The notes beneath the pieces are model-generated. The model ran no database searches. It worked only from the letters and a program-made list of their open reading frames with translations, and was not told where the DNA came from. From Omphiscola glabra (lineage: Eukaryota; Mollusca; Gastropoda; Lymnaeidae), in NCBI GenBank assembly GCA_964017045.1, contig OZ024798.1, positions 27,518,347-27,582,346 of the forward strand: a DNA stretch of 64,000 nt, read 5' to 3'. Of this stretch, positions 24,601-36,817 are shown one piece after another. The stretch's first letter is position 1. The number at the start of each line of letters is the position of its first letter. The position numbers and the translations under genes were made by a program.

Positions 24601-27600
24601 AATACTCCTAAAGATTTCATTTGCTCTGACTTTCTAGCTATACACGCATTTCTATTCTGTTATCAATTTTACATATTTTTTTTAACTAATCATTGCTCTC
24701 TCTGATTTGAAAATTAGTTGTTTCAATTATGTTTAGTCTCTGTATTCTAATAAAAAACAGTACATTTATTATTATGATTTATTATTATGTTCTTTTATTT
24801 AGTTGACTTGAGTCCAGTGAGCAATAAAGAATCATCAGATGAGTGGAGTTGCTCAGCATTTAGTGGAACGTTTGGGTTTGTCTTTAAAAAAAAAATTCTT
24901 TTTTTTTTCTACCAAAAATAATACATTCATTCTAAAAATAATTTGTTTTAACCCCTTAACTACCGCTGGGTTTTGACAATGATTTTTGCTGACTCAGCAA
25001 AACAAAACTTAACAATGAAGAAATTTCAGGTAATTTCATTCTCTATCCAATTTGCTTTTTAACTCCCCTTTAGATAAACCAATAAAGAAATATATAGCAT
25101 TGGAATATGACGTCGACGTGACGTCCTTGGTATTTCAGAAAAGTTCTTTGCATTTTTGTTATGACGACTATGTGACGTCCTTGGTATTTGAAAGTAGGTG
25201 ATCATGATGTCGCGTCATCGGTAGCGAAAAGGTTAAAAAATGTAAATTTAAAATAGTACATTTCAGTTGAATTCACCTACCTCAGAGGGGATTTTTTTTT
25301 AACACAGTATTTTTAAGATAATGAGAGTATTTGTTTAAAAATTATTTTACCTCATTATAGCTTAAAATTACCACTAACAAGTATGTTAATTATGTGTGGG
25401 TTCAATGACCCTGATAAATTAGACAGGTAGCGCATGAAATAGGGGAAATCCCAAAACTACAATCAATCAATGGTATGTTGATTAAAATTGTATGTTAAAA
25501 AATATCCTTTATTGATTCTGACTCTGTGGATCATTTAAAAAAATATCTACTCATTTCTGAAATTTCTCTTTATTTGCTTTTATGGTGAATAACACTGAGC
25601 CCGTTAGCATTATTCAATTTAACCATTTTCATTAGCTTTATGCATCTTCTCTACATTTTAAATTCATAACAGTCTGAGCAAAGAATATGTGGAGCTGAAG
25701 CCCCTAGAGTCAAAGACTAACCACCTAGAAACAAAGCAGGATGTTGAGAGCCTGCCTTCACAAAGCTCTGCCCACTCCTTGATGTCATCTAACGAGCAAC
25801 ATGAAAGGCACCAAACATATTTGCGTTTATCAGTTGTACCCGAGACACCCCAGAATAATAAACCAACAAGTAAAAAGTTTGGCACTGGCCAGAGGGGTCT
25901 AACCCATTACCACACCACACCTAACCTGATGCAACCTTTTGGAAGTGGAGTTAAAAGGTCAGTCGAGTCGATACAAAACAGCTGTTGAAATTGATATACT
26001 TGAATGTGATGGAGTAAGTAATCTATACAAAATAGACTTAATACATTAACTATACATTGTATGTGAGTGGAGGAACATCACTAACATGCATAGAAAGTAA
26101 CTAGTGGTAGACTTATGAATGCACATATATATTATTTGTGATTACACTACAAATTTACATACAAAGATTTTTTACAAATCTACTTCGATAATCCAATAAT
26201 TTTGAGAGTTATTTTAACATGGAGATGGTTTGAAAAATAAATTATAATGTTCCTGTAATAAAATAATTAAGCACCTCTTCTGTTCTTGTCTTGAAGTAAG
26301 TTTCCCATCAAGAATCTGGGCCCCCCAAGGCGTGTCAAAGTGGATCCAACTATGAAAAAATTAAGAGATGAAGAGGATATCAACTCTATTGAAATCACAG
26401 ACTCTAAATCTCAGACTTTTATTTCTCAATCAAATCCACCATCATTGGGTAAGAAGTTATAGAAAAATTAAACTTGTAATATGATAAAAGAGTTACAAAA
26501 CCAGTAATTTAATTGGCAATAAAGTACTTGAATTGATAGCAAGAAACAGTGTAAATGTATTATTTATTAAAGACCGTGCCAATTTAAACACATAACATTG
26601 AGCTTTGATTGCTGCAGTTGAATGTTTATGTATATTGTGGTGTGTTCAGACCTTGGTAGTCGACCTGGGGGGGCACAGGGGTGGGGGGATGGGAAATCCC
26701 ACATCATGGTAACTGACTAACGGTTGTAGCATAGCAGATAACACTATTACCAGGCTATTACGAATGTTAGGTGATAACAGTGGTTAGTTAATGTCTATTT
26801 AAACGGCCGGGGGTGGGGGGGGCGTTAGGACATATTTTAGTACCAGAGATGTAGTAAAAGATTAAAGCCATGTGGGGGGATCTCTAGTGATGCAACGACC
26901 AATTCAGGGATTTATAAAAGGGGACCATGGGACGGGACTAGGAGAACTCAGCCGGACAGGAAAGTGGACAGTCGGGAGGGAGAAATCCGATGGATAGGAG
27001 GAGAGGACAGCCGAGAGAAACCTGTAACAAAAGAGATAGAGAGACGAACCGGGACAGTCGGAGCCGAGTACGAGAGAGAGAGAGAGAAAGTGAATTTGAT
27101 GTAGAAGACAAATAAAAGGTCTACGACTGCACCCATTGTCATCAGTTACTTGTATGTTGAATTACGAGTGACAGTAAGCAAGTTTTACCATCCAAACAAC
27201 GAATAGAGAACAAAAGTAGAAGAGCGACATGTCTAGGATCTCTACAATATTAAATTATTGATTTTTCAACAAGCAATGGAACTGTATTCATTTATTTATT
27301 TTTTAATTCTCATTTTTAAGCATTATATTTGACTTTTAGACATGGTTCAATTCAAAAGCAACCATAGAATCACTTCATGCTTGTATTTGTTTCACTAGTC
27401 ATGGCCACCTGTCCAACGCCAGAGAGGATGGAACAAGATGATGGTTGGTTAGCTCATCGAGTTCCTATGACAAAAGCCACTGGCCCAACTAGCTGTGAAT
27501 CTCACTTTAACACTCAAAGAAACCCACCTTTATCATCCATCCCTGTAAATTCATCTTCTTCTGTTTTAAACTCATTTCACTCCACTATGGAATGTAATCC

Positions 27601-30600
27601 TAAAGTTCTGGACGGGTTTTTAATGAACTCCTCCATGCCAATAAGCCATCAGTCAAAAACTGATATTGATCAGTATGTCAAAAGGAACCAAGATTATGTG
27701 AGCAACAGTGCAACTGATAGGCCGGGTCAGAACACTATTTCACGAAAATTATGGCCCCTAACAGACTCTGCACACACGCACAAAATGACTTCCTATAGTT
27801 CTGCTTTAGAGCTCAGCACTGCTGACAGCATAATGAGTAAAGATCAAAGCAATGATACACTGGAAAAGCAACAAGTCCACAAGCAAACTCTGCAAGAACA
27901 ACAGCAGCAAGGATGGCAGCCCACCAAAAACATGGACGCTGTAAGCAGTAGTGTAACATAGTAAGTCAATTCATTCGTAACATAATTTTTGTTTTATTGT
28001 TTAAAAAATAATAATAATTAGAGAATAATACTTAAAAATTAAGCACACTGATTTTTTTTAAAAAATAAAAAGAGCTTAAACTATTTTAATTTGCACTACA
28101 TGCTGCTAACTTGCAGGTGTTGCTAAATTAGTGTATTCTTTTAAAGAGGACCAACTGTTGAAATAAAGAATGCATTTACTATTTAATTGGTACCAAATGG
28201 AACATAACAACTATAATAAATTTGATTCAACCTGTTTCATATATGATTAATTTTTTTCCAGTGCTTTGCCTGCTTCCAAACTATCATTACCTCTTGATGA
28301 TCTGATGCAGATATCATTATCCAGCCACCCTCCGTCACAGTCTGTCTTACCCAGCCACCCTCCGTCACAGTCTGTCTTACCCAGCCACCCTCTGTCACAG
28401 TCTGTCTTACAGAACCAATTTCAAGCTCAATCTATTTTACCCAACCAATCTCTTCCACAATATGCCTTGCACAACCAACCTCTTCCACAGTCTGTCTTAC
28501 CCAACCAACATCTTCCACAGTCCGTCTTACCCAATCAACTTCAACCTCAATCTGTCTTACCCCACCAGCTTCAAGTTCGTTATGTCTTTACCAAACAACT
28601 TCAACCTCAGTCTGTCTTACCATGCCAATTTCAAGCCCAGTCTGTCATACCCAGCTCCACTCTGCAACAATCTATAATACCTAGTTCAATGCTTCAGTTT
28701 CAACACTCTATACCAAACAATCCATTATCAAATAATGAAATGCTACCTGTTGGCCATGGCATGGTAAGTTAATTTGTTCAACAATTGATCTTACAAGCTT
28801 AGAAAATTTCTTAAATTTAAATGAAAGCTACATTCATAGATTCATCAAATAATATAAATTATAAAGTACCTCAGCATGGGTAGCAGTCATTTGCATGCAG
28901 ACCACATAGTTTATTCCATCTGGCTTACCCAAGTCTAAAATGTTAAACCTGCTCATATCTATGTAACAGTACATGCATTATAACAACTGCTCCATGCTCC
29001 GTGAGAGAATAAATGATACATTACGAATTTGAATCATAAACTGTAAATATTTAACAATGCATATCATCTTCCTATCAATCAGGGTGATGAGAAGGTTGTT
29101 TATGTCAATCAAAATCCCTATAAAGTGATACGCCTTGTGGGCAGAGGAGGTTCAGCAAAAGTTTATCAGGTCTACGATCCTATGTCAAACATGATCCGTG
29201 CAATTAAAGTGGTCAACTTGAGTATGGCCAATGAGGTTGTTTTAGAAGGATACATCAATGAGATAAGCCTTCTTAAAAAGCTACAGCACTGTGATCGTGT
29301 CATCAAGCTTTTTGATTCGTAAGCTGGCATAATTTTTTTTTTAAAGTTAATCTTTTAAAGTGTGACAATTATTTTTTTTAAATGTTGGGTCTAATTTATT
29401 TCCTGTTCAAATTTATATATTTTAAAGTCCTTAGTAGATAATTTATGTTACATGTTTTCTTTCTCTCCCCCCACACACACATTCACACTCACAGTCCCCC
29501 ACCACACACACACACACACACACACTCACTACCCGGTTAATATTTTGTTTCCACAGGGAGTATGTAGAATCGAAGAAAAAATTAATTGCAGTGTTGGAAT
29601 ATGGAGAGACAGATCTGGATAAATTCTTGACTCTAAATCTTAAAGGACAGAAACAACTTTGTCCTATTACTGTGTGTTACTTTTGGTCCCAGATGGTCAC
29701 TGCTGTACACGCTATGCATGTAGAAGGTAATATCCCTTAGAGCTGCATAACTTTTATTTCTTAAATTAAAAAATGTTAAGTGTGTAATTTGCAATGCTGA
29801 CAGTCTCCACTCCACTAACAACAATCATACATACTAGAAAATGAATGTGGTTGGTTTTTTAAAAACCTCATATTACATGAGGGATCATTATTTGATTGTT
29901 ATCTGTTAAAAAATTTGGATTAACCCTTAGAGAGCTGAAATTTTGATACTTAGCTTATTTTGGCTCATTTTAATCTTTCAAAATTTTAGCTGATCCTTAA
30001 TTAACTAGCACCAGACCTGGTAAACTTCAACTCTCAAAATGATACAATACTGTATCATAATAGAGGAGTGGCGAGACGGAAATTGAAGACGTCCGCCGAT
30101 ATCACCCGAGCAAAAGTGGGGTTTTGGGAAGGGGCATCACTTGCATCATTCTATTTCTACACTTAATGGTAATGCTTGTGGAAAATTAGGTTCCCTCCAT
30201 CTAGCTGTGTTTATATAAATCCTTTTCATTTTAGTGGCAACTTAATAGTAAAATTGTTTTATAATTTTTATTTGAGATTACTTATTTCAATCATTTGTTA
30301 TTTTAACCTGTCCACAAATAAAGGGGGCGGGAGCACTGAAATGACACAAACCGTCACAAAAATTATGTATATATATATATATATTTAAATGTGTGTTTAT
30401 GCCAATAATCAAAATACTCGCTAATTGAATGAAGAAATAAGTTATTTTGCTAACACTGCTGTGTGGGAGCTGTTGAAATGCATTAATAAAAATGAAAATA
30501 ATCCACAGTTTTCACCATTTTTGCTATTGCGGTTCAGCTGAAGAGCAAAATAATTATATCAGAAACTTATGTCATACAGCACCAGTGCAACCAAAAGCAA

Positions 30601-33600
30601 ATGTTGCCTAAATATGTGATTAGGGCCACTACGTTACATATTGCTGTTGCTGTATCTAGCGAGTTCATTGTGAAAACACAATATGACAATCATCACCATC
30701 ATTACAAAAAGTAGCTGTATTATTTTATAGCCTTTAAAAATATTTAGATACCTATCCCTTAATCCCCTTCCATGCATAACGCTACTTGGTCAACACCAAC
30801 CCCCCTCAGTGCATATGTAATATAATTATGGATGGTCCCCAGCCACTCGGAATTTCTCGGTCCATTCACCGCCCGATGCTCAAACTAACAATTTGAAAGG
30901 GTTTGCTTTTTTAATGATAAAAGTACCAGAATATACTTTTTCAACATGGCTTCTTAAAATATTAATTCTGAAAGTTCTTGGCATACAGTCCTAAAAAGCA
31001 TATCAAAATCGTACATTGTTTGCCAAAATTGTAAGAGTAACTAGGTTTGTGGCTTCTACATATTCATAACAAGGGTACATCATGAGTCCTCAAATTATGG
31101 CCATAAACTATAATTCGCCCTTTAAAAGTGTCTTAGGGACAGTGAACCGGTCCCCTGTTAAAAAAGGACCTCTGCTTTACATATATCTGAATAAACCAAT
31201 AAATACTATAGAAGGGTGGCTAATTTAAATGGGCATCGGGCTTATAATATGGTCTTGCGCTTGGTCCTTTCTGTTTTCATGGTTGCTGCTCAACTAGTAA
31301 GTGTTGTTAAGACTTTCTCAATTAACAACTCATATAAAAATTATAAATGGTTTTTACCATTTTTTCATTACCAAAATCATTTTTGTGGATATAAAATTAG
31401 TATGTTTTGTTTATATCATGCTGCTTCTTTGCTCAATTTAACTCTCCATTACTTGGACCTTAATATCTCAAACTTTGGAAAATGTAGACACTTTCAATAC
31501 ACATAGCTTAATTTAACTATAGATCATCAATAGATCATCTGACCCTTAATTTTCACTGGCATATATTGTCATCTATCCTGAGCCTCATGCTTAAGGTGCA
31601 AGCTTAAAATGTTATCCATGTAGAACAGGGGTCACCAAACTTTTTTCATGGCGGGCCAGATAACTGACAAAATAACGAGTGCGGGTCGCATAATCATTCT
31701 GTACAATACTTGCAAGCCAGAATGAGAGCTCTGGGGAAAAAAAAGACAAAAAACTAAGTTTAGTATTCAATTTTAATCATGAGTGAGTGGCGTGCAATGT
31801 ACAAAAATCATAGACAACTAACATACTCATTTACTAAAAAATGTATCGAAGAAGGCGATGTTAGCAAAAAAGGTTTGTGAGATTTTTTTAAACTGACATT
31901 TGGCTTTCAAAATATCATCAATGTTAGGTTTGGAATTGCTGCATCCAATCAAGAGAAGGGTTTTCAAATGTTCATCAGTCACTCTTTATCGATTTTAAAA
32001 ATGTTTGCTCACAGACATAAGTTTTTCCCAAACACTGATGCCATGCCAGCAGCAAAGTTTTCAGTTTCAGAAACTCCCAGTTCTTCTGTTCTGCACGTTT
32101 GAAGATCTCCTAGTTTTCCAAACATAATATTTAAATTGTATACAACTCTCGTGTTCCATACGTTTTATCAAGCAAATTTAAGTACCGTCGGCGGATCAGT
32201 TTTCATTCCTGATTCCTTAGGCAAAACTTTTTTCCACTTGATAAAACAGACTTGTCCCTTCCTATCTACACCACTGATTGCAGATCCCCACTCCGTTTTC
32301 TACAAGTTATTAACAATTGACTGTGTCATCTTCATAACTTTATTTCTAAAGAAAGATATGTGTGTACTATTAACCTTCCCGCTTTTAATGTCCACAGGTG
32401 TTATCCATTCTGATCTAAAACCTGCAAATTTCATTCTGGTGTCTGGCAATGTAAAGCTGATTGATTTTGGTATTGCCAACTCAATTCAGATTGATTGCAC
32501 TAGTGTCATCAAGGAGATTAAGGTGGGCACTCCTAGTTACATGAGCCCAGAGGCTTTGATGGCCAGCAACAATGCCCCAAAACCTAAATTTAAGGTAAAG
32601 AAAGTGCATTAGATTTTTATAGTGGAAAATTCCATCAATTTAGGAATTGTAATTTTTTTTAAACAACCTTCTATTTACTTCATAAGTGTGTGTGTATTTG
32701 TAACACAACGAGTGAATGGTACTCAGTCACATGACTGTATTTTGATTCCTCTGCATGGTGGCGTAGTGATTTTAATCATCATAGGATGAGAATAAGGGGA
32801 ACTAGTTTTTGTGGCGAATGAGTAGATCATGATTTAAACAGTGTGAGGCTGGAGGCCATATTGAGAGTGCACGGTTTTGGTTAGAGAGAGAAGGGCGTCG
32901 CCATTTTGACTGTCATGTTAATTCATGGATTAAAGAATATTAAAGTGTACCATATTTCGTATAATGTAACTCTATTAGTTACATGGATGTTCTATATCAA
33001 GAACCATATTTGTAATGTGCATAATAAAGTACTGTGTGATATATATATACTCGGACCTATTTGATTCGTATGACAGAATGAGGCAGTGGTAAATTTAAGG
33101 ATGATAGTAGGAGCTGCAAGTAAGGACCATACATATTAAAACAGTATTAGTTAACTTACTGAGAGTACAATCACAATCAGTAATGTTACAGTATTTATAT
33201 CTTATTATATCATGTGTGTATCATTATGAAAACTTACCACCTGTAAAGATGAACTTATAAATATTATAATTTTCCTCACTTATAGTTAATCTTTAATAAA
33301 AGATATGAAAAGTGGCTAATGAGCTGCACTAGATTTCCAAAGCAAAAAAACTTTAAGGATAGTTTTAAAAAAAGCACATTTTCATTTTTCTTTGTAGCTT
33401 GGAAAACGGAGTGATGTGTGGTCCTTGGGCTGCATCTTATATCAAATGGTATATGGACACACCCCATTTCAATATGTTAGAGACAAACTCAATGCCATAG
33501 TCAACCCAGAACATACCATTCAATTTCCTGACAAAGGGGATCCAGTTCTTATGGATGTACTAAAGGTAAATAAAGCAAAATACCATTTTCTATAGGTTTT

Positions 33601-36600
33601 TATTAAATATATTAACATATACAGTGGAACTAAGTATTGTGAGCATATTTCGTTTAGGAAATATACTTGTAATCCAAAACACTTGTATATAAAAGTGAAT
33701 GTCCCTGTAAGAAATAATGGAAACTCAGATAATTTGTTCCACAACCCAAATTAATCTGTTTTAAGATTTGGCTTGTAGAATGAAAATATGTGGCGAAGGA
33801 CAGAAGACCAGTATACAAAGAAAATCTATACCAAACCTTATGATACTAATAATATCACTTTATCTATACTATTCAATTTCTATAAAAATACAAATGAACA
33901 GAAACAAAAAAACTATATCAACTCACAGCACAGTAAATGTTAATGTACAATCATTGAAAAATACAACAATTAATTTACACACTTATAGAAAGAGTACAAT
34001 CTTGCAATTATAAAACATCTCGTATATGTCTAGGATATGTAGCAAATATTTCTACTGGCTAGGAAAGCTGCTGGCTGATATTTATAGGGATTAAATCAGA
34101 ACATCTTGAAAAGAAATTCTAGATATTGCGTCATTTGATAGCAATATTTAAAACAAATAGTAAGTATTTGTTAGAACTTCAACAACCTTTCCGCAATCAA
34201 GGGAGGGGTGAGGTTGGCACAGCACTACACAATTAATCAGTGACATCAATTTCAAAACAAATAATGGAGGTGGATGTGGTGGACGCTGGCTCTACATTAA
34301 AGTGAAAAAATGGGTCAAGACATAGGCTATACCATAACATTTGCCATATGAACAAGAGTTTACAGTAATTAAATTTGCTAGTTCCTGGTGTGAAGGTCAA
34401 GGAGGTTAATATTTTGGATGACCTCCACTGTCATTAACACACTCAACCTAGGTCTAACCACTGGCTCACTGGAATATGCCTCATAATATGTCTCATAAAA
34501 TGTCTCGTAATATGTCTCGTAATATGTCTCATAATATGTCTCATATGTCTCATAATATGTCTCGTAATATGTCTCGTTTCATGCGACATCAACAAGGAAC
34601 ATATCCAATGACACTTGATTTTTCCTTTCTTTTCTATGTGTGGGCAATTGTTGCAGGGCAATTACTACACTTTGACACAACTCACACAATTGTTGCAGGG
34701 CAGTTACTACACTTTGACACAACACACACGATTGTTGCAGGGCTGTTACTACACTTTGACACAACACACACGATTGTTGCAGGGCAGTTACTACACTTTG
34801 ACACAACACACACAATTGTTGCAGGGCAGCTACTACACTTTGACACAACACACACAATTGTTGCAGGGCAGCTACTACACTTTGACACAACACACACAAT
34901 TGTTGCAGGGCAGCTACTACTCTTTGACACAACACACACAATTGTTGCAGGGCAGTTACTACACTTTGACACAACACACACAATTGTTGCAGGGCAGTTA
35001 CTACACTTTGACACAACACACACGTGGTCCCAATACTATAGTAAACACTTGTAAACCCACCCGGATGTTGAAAATACAATTGAGGCACGTCAACTGACTG
35101 AGCATTGAAGACAACACCCTTTAGCTCCGTTGTGATGTCACCCTCTGCACACTTAGGGTACTTGTATTGAGAGACATAGCTCATATATTGATAGTTTAGT
35201 CAAAATTTATTTTAACATTTTGTCATCTTGTGAAATACTCGCAAACCAACTTACTGGCAGTCCAAGGTTTTGCTGTACAACTATAAATTATGAAAAGAAA
35301 ACTGTTCCATTGTCATCCCCCAATTATTTTGTCCCTTTTTTAAAAAAAACGAGTCAAGAATCCATAGATTTGAGTTAATTCAGTGCCTTTGAAAGATGAT
35401 TTAATACTGTTTGTGATGCATCAACTAACAACAGTTAATTATTTCCTTAAGATTGACATCCACACTATTAGTTTTTAACAGTGATATAATGGCTGAATTT
35501 TTACAGGATTTAAGCTGTTGTATTATCATTTTTTTCTATTGTGTTAACAGAGATGCTTGAATCGTGATGTTAGCCAAAGACCTACAACAGATGAGCTATT
35601 GAACCATCCTTACCTTAAAAAACAGACAACAGGTAACAGAAATTGTTTGTTTTCAATAAATTCAATTTTTTAGTCATGACAAATAAGCAACAGTAATACA
35701 GCCATACTCAAATCAGTGAGCACCCAATCAGCAAAAGGTGAACAATTTAACTGATTGAAAAGGAGCAATTTGATAAATTGAGGTTTAGTCCTGCTCCACT
35801 GTGACTAATTCCTTTTGGTCCATCACACATAAATATTGAGAAGCACCAATCTTTTAAAATGTATAGCTCATAGCTATCTAAAAGCAATTTTACCCTAGAA
35901 ACTGTAATGCTAATATGAAAGAATTTTTTTTTTTTTTGTATTAAATTTCCAGAAGAAAAACCTGGCCCTAATTTGGCTGCAAATCTCAAAATGATCGATG
36001 AAGGAATAGCAGAATCATCTCCGATGACAAAGCAAAGACATATTCAAGTATGTTTAACTTTTAGTATATCCTATATTTTTTTTTTTTTAAAAGCACTTTT
36101 GATTTTTGATAGTAGATGTTATTTCCTCTGAAAATTATTTAATGATAATCACTGCAAAGCAGAATTTTTTTTTTTTAATCCTTTATATTCACTTCTCTTT
36201 TGTTTGTGAGTGGCTGGCTTGGTGGCAAAATCTTCGGACGGCTAATTGATCCACTTTCCATCAAGCTGAAACATGGCAAATAGACTCGTAGCCAATGACA
36301 ACACATTCTTTCAAATTTTTAGCCCCACCCCCCAAAAATCAGTGTTCCCTATTTTTAAGGGGAAGATAAAATAAAATTCCTGATAACTGCGCAAATTGAG
36401 ATTCTGTTTAAAACAATATTGCAAGTGCATTTGGTGCGTAATATTTTCTTTTGTTTTTCTAAAATTGTTGGTGAAATAAATCGGCAGTGTAAAAGCGTTT
36501 AGGTCATTAGAATATTAATATAGTTCAGTGGCATGAAAAAAATGTCCGGTTGCGGGGTGGGGTAACTAATTGGGATTCTTATTAAGTGCGTTACTTGCAT

Positions 36601-36817
36601 GCATGTTTTGTCAAATTTTCAATCCCATCTCCCATTGCTCGATATTACATTTTATAAAAGATTTATACAAAAAAACTTTATTTTTGGGGGTTGTTTAATT
36701 TGGAGTGGGTTATCACAATATCTCTCATCTTTTATTCAAATGTTCCATTTTTCTTCAATTTTACAGATGTTAATAAAGGAATTGGCAACCAGATACGAAG
36801 GAATACAGAATACATGA
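21694..36817 (+). CDS. TTK: Dual-specificity protein kinase TTK/Mps1 (complete)
   Basis: Seventeen coding exons join in phase: 21694-21700, 21807-22018, 22601-22668, 23712-23821, 24229-24372, 24803-24875, 25673-25957, 26297-26448, 27399-27960, 28262-28763, 29083-29318, 29557-29726, 32398-32594, 33398-33565, 35551-35632, 35953-36047, 36767-36817; 1037 residues (human TTK is 857). Mps1 is the spindle-checkpoint kinase that acts at kinetochores. Residues about 30-180 form the N-terminal TPR-like region ([13 protein letters not shown]). Residues about 180-705 are disordered, with a decapeptide repeat at 554-693. The kinase domain starts near 712: glycine loop [10 protein letters not shown] (725-734), AIK lysine 747, the Mps1 hallmark HSDLKPANF (844-852), DFG 863-865, and [10 protein letters not shown] (883-892) at the P+1 loop. 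All catalytic residues are present. The first coding exon has only MD plus one base and begins at an acceptor (exon start 21670), so a 5' UTR exon lies upstream. Stop is TGA. Introns 6, 8, 12, 13 and 14 carry transposons or minisatellites. Confidence 0.96.
24952..25232. mobile_element. TTAA-flanked MITE (piggyBac-like), 281 bp
   Basis: Flanked by TTAA at 24948-24951 and 25233-25236. The ends are inverted: CCCCTTAACTACCGCTG at the left, and the complement of the right end reads CCTTTTCGCTACCGATG. Inside are two direct copies of 'gtgacgtccttggtattt' about 55 bp apart and several TGACG motifs. No coding capacity. Location is TTK intron 6. TTAA duplication is made by piggyBac-type (and Kolobok-type) transposases. 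Confidence 0.65.
26636..27246. mobile_element. Candidate solo LTR, 611 bp, in TTK intron 8
   Basis: Begins TGTGGTGTG and ends CTCTACA (TG...CA ends with TGT/ACA inverted termini), flanked by ATAT on both sides (26632-26635 and 27247-27250). Inside, in plus orientation and correct order, are a TATA box (TATAAAAG, 26913-26920), a purine-rich stretch with (GA)n at about 27070-27087, and AATAAA at 27111-27116, fitting a U3-R-U5 layout. Base composition is G-rich and unlike its surroundings. No internal retroelement sequence flanks it, so it looks like a recombined solo LTR, probably of a gypsy-type element (4-bp duplication). Confidence 0.65.
28305..28705 (+). repeat. Coding minisatellite: 13 copies of a 30-bp unit in TTK exon 10
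   Basis: A 30-bp unit encodes decapeptides of the form QSVLPxxxxx: the first two full units are [10 protein letters not shown], later units diverge ([30 protein letters not shown]). About 13 units keep the frame exactly. The first copies are nearly identical at DNA level, the later ones are diverged, so expansion from the 5' side is recent. The repeat lies in the disordered linker between the TPR region and the kinase domain and adds about 140 Gln/Pro/Ser-rich residues. Confidence 0.9.
29476..29525. repeat. (CA)n microsatellite in TTK intron 11
   Basis: Interrupted CA repeats (cacacacacattcacactcacag..., then an uninterrupted run of about ten CA units at 29504-29524) lie just before the acceptor of the exon at 29557. 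Confidence 0.9.
30060..30400. repeat. Dispersed repeat fragment (related to 42275-42440)
   Basis: The start 'gaagac(g)tcc...atca(c)ccg(a/g)gc(a/t)aaagtgggg(t)tt' is shared with 42281-42340 in a CTP synthase intron. The rest diverges. It ends near a (TA)n run at 30364-30384. No coding capacity is seen. Confidence 0.45.
30640..31045. repeat. Dispersed repeat copy B (paired with 11265-11660)
   Basis: Direct-orientation copy of the block at 11265-11660, located in TTK intron 12. See that entry for the shared segments. Class unknown. Confidence 0.7.
31628..32110 (-). mobile_element. Decayed hAT transposon (ZBED/GTF2IRD2-like) in TTK intron 12
   Basis: Left end CAGGGGTCACCAAACTTTTTTCATGGCGGGCCAG is a classic hAT terminus. 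On the minus strand broken frames encode a hAT dimerisation region: [20 protein letters not shown] and [10 protein letters not shown] near 31995-31890, preceded by a [12 protein letters not shown] segment. Stops and a frameshift show it is dead. The right end is not resolved. Confidence 0.7.
32699..33133. mobile_element. Candidate solo LTR, 435 bp, in TTK intron 13
   Basis: Begins TGTAACACAACG and ends GGACCATACA, flanked by TATT on both sides (32695-32698 and 33134-33137). AATAAA occurs near 33022-33028 in plus orientation, followed by a (TA)n run. No open frame. The termini and 4-bp duplication fit a gypsy-type solo LTR, but the right boundary was chosen partly because it gives the duplication. 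Confidence 0.45.
34055..34230. repeat. Dispersed repeat (paired with 17440-17612)
   Basis: Direct-orientation copy of the block at 17440-17612, in TTK intron 14. Class unknown. Confidence 0.55.
34478..34582. repeat. 12-bp tandem repeat (ATATGTCTCRTA)
   Basis: About eight units of ATATGTCTC(A/G)TA with small variations, immediately upstream of the 42-bp minisatellite. Open frames across it on both strands follow from the repeat. Confidence 0.9.
34646..35023. repeat. 42-bp minisatellite, nine copies, in TTK intron 14
   Basis: Nine near-identical copies of a 42-bp unit containing GTTGCAGGGCAGYTACTACA and CTTTGACACAACACAC. Since 42 is a multiple of 3 and the unit lacks stops in several frames, it produces long open frames on both strands (14-residue periodic peptides), which I read as artefacts. 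It lies in the intron between exons ending 33565 and starting 35551. Confidence 0.95.
36195..36710. repeat. Dispersed repeat copy (paired with 60785-61260), TTK intron 16
   Basis: Shares with 60785-61260, in the same orientation: 'cttctcttttgtt.gtg(a/g)gtggctg', 'caaaatcttcgga', 'gataaaataaaattcc', 'gataactgcgc', 'gcatgaaaaaaatgt', 'gtgcgttacttg(c/t)atgcatgttttgtcaaattttcaa' and 'aaaggatttatacaaaaa'. No coding capacity. It lies in an intron of TTK, the other copy in an intron of CNK. Confidence 0.8.

Noticed and set aside
34476..35184. Long open frames on both strands with 14-residue periodic peptides
   Set aside because: Produced by a 42-bp minisatellite whose unit is a multiple of three and lacks stops; inside a TTK intron.
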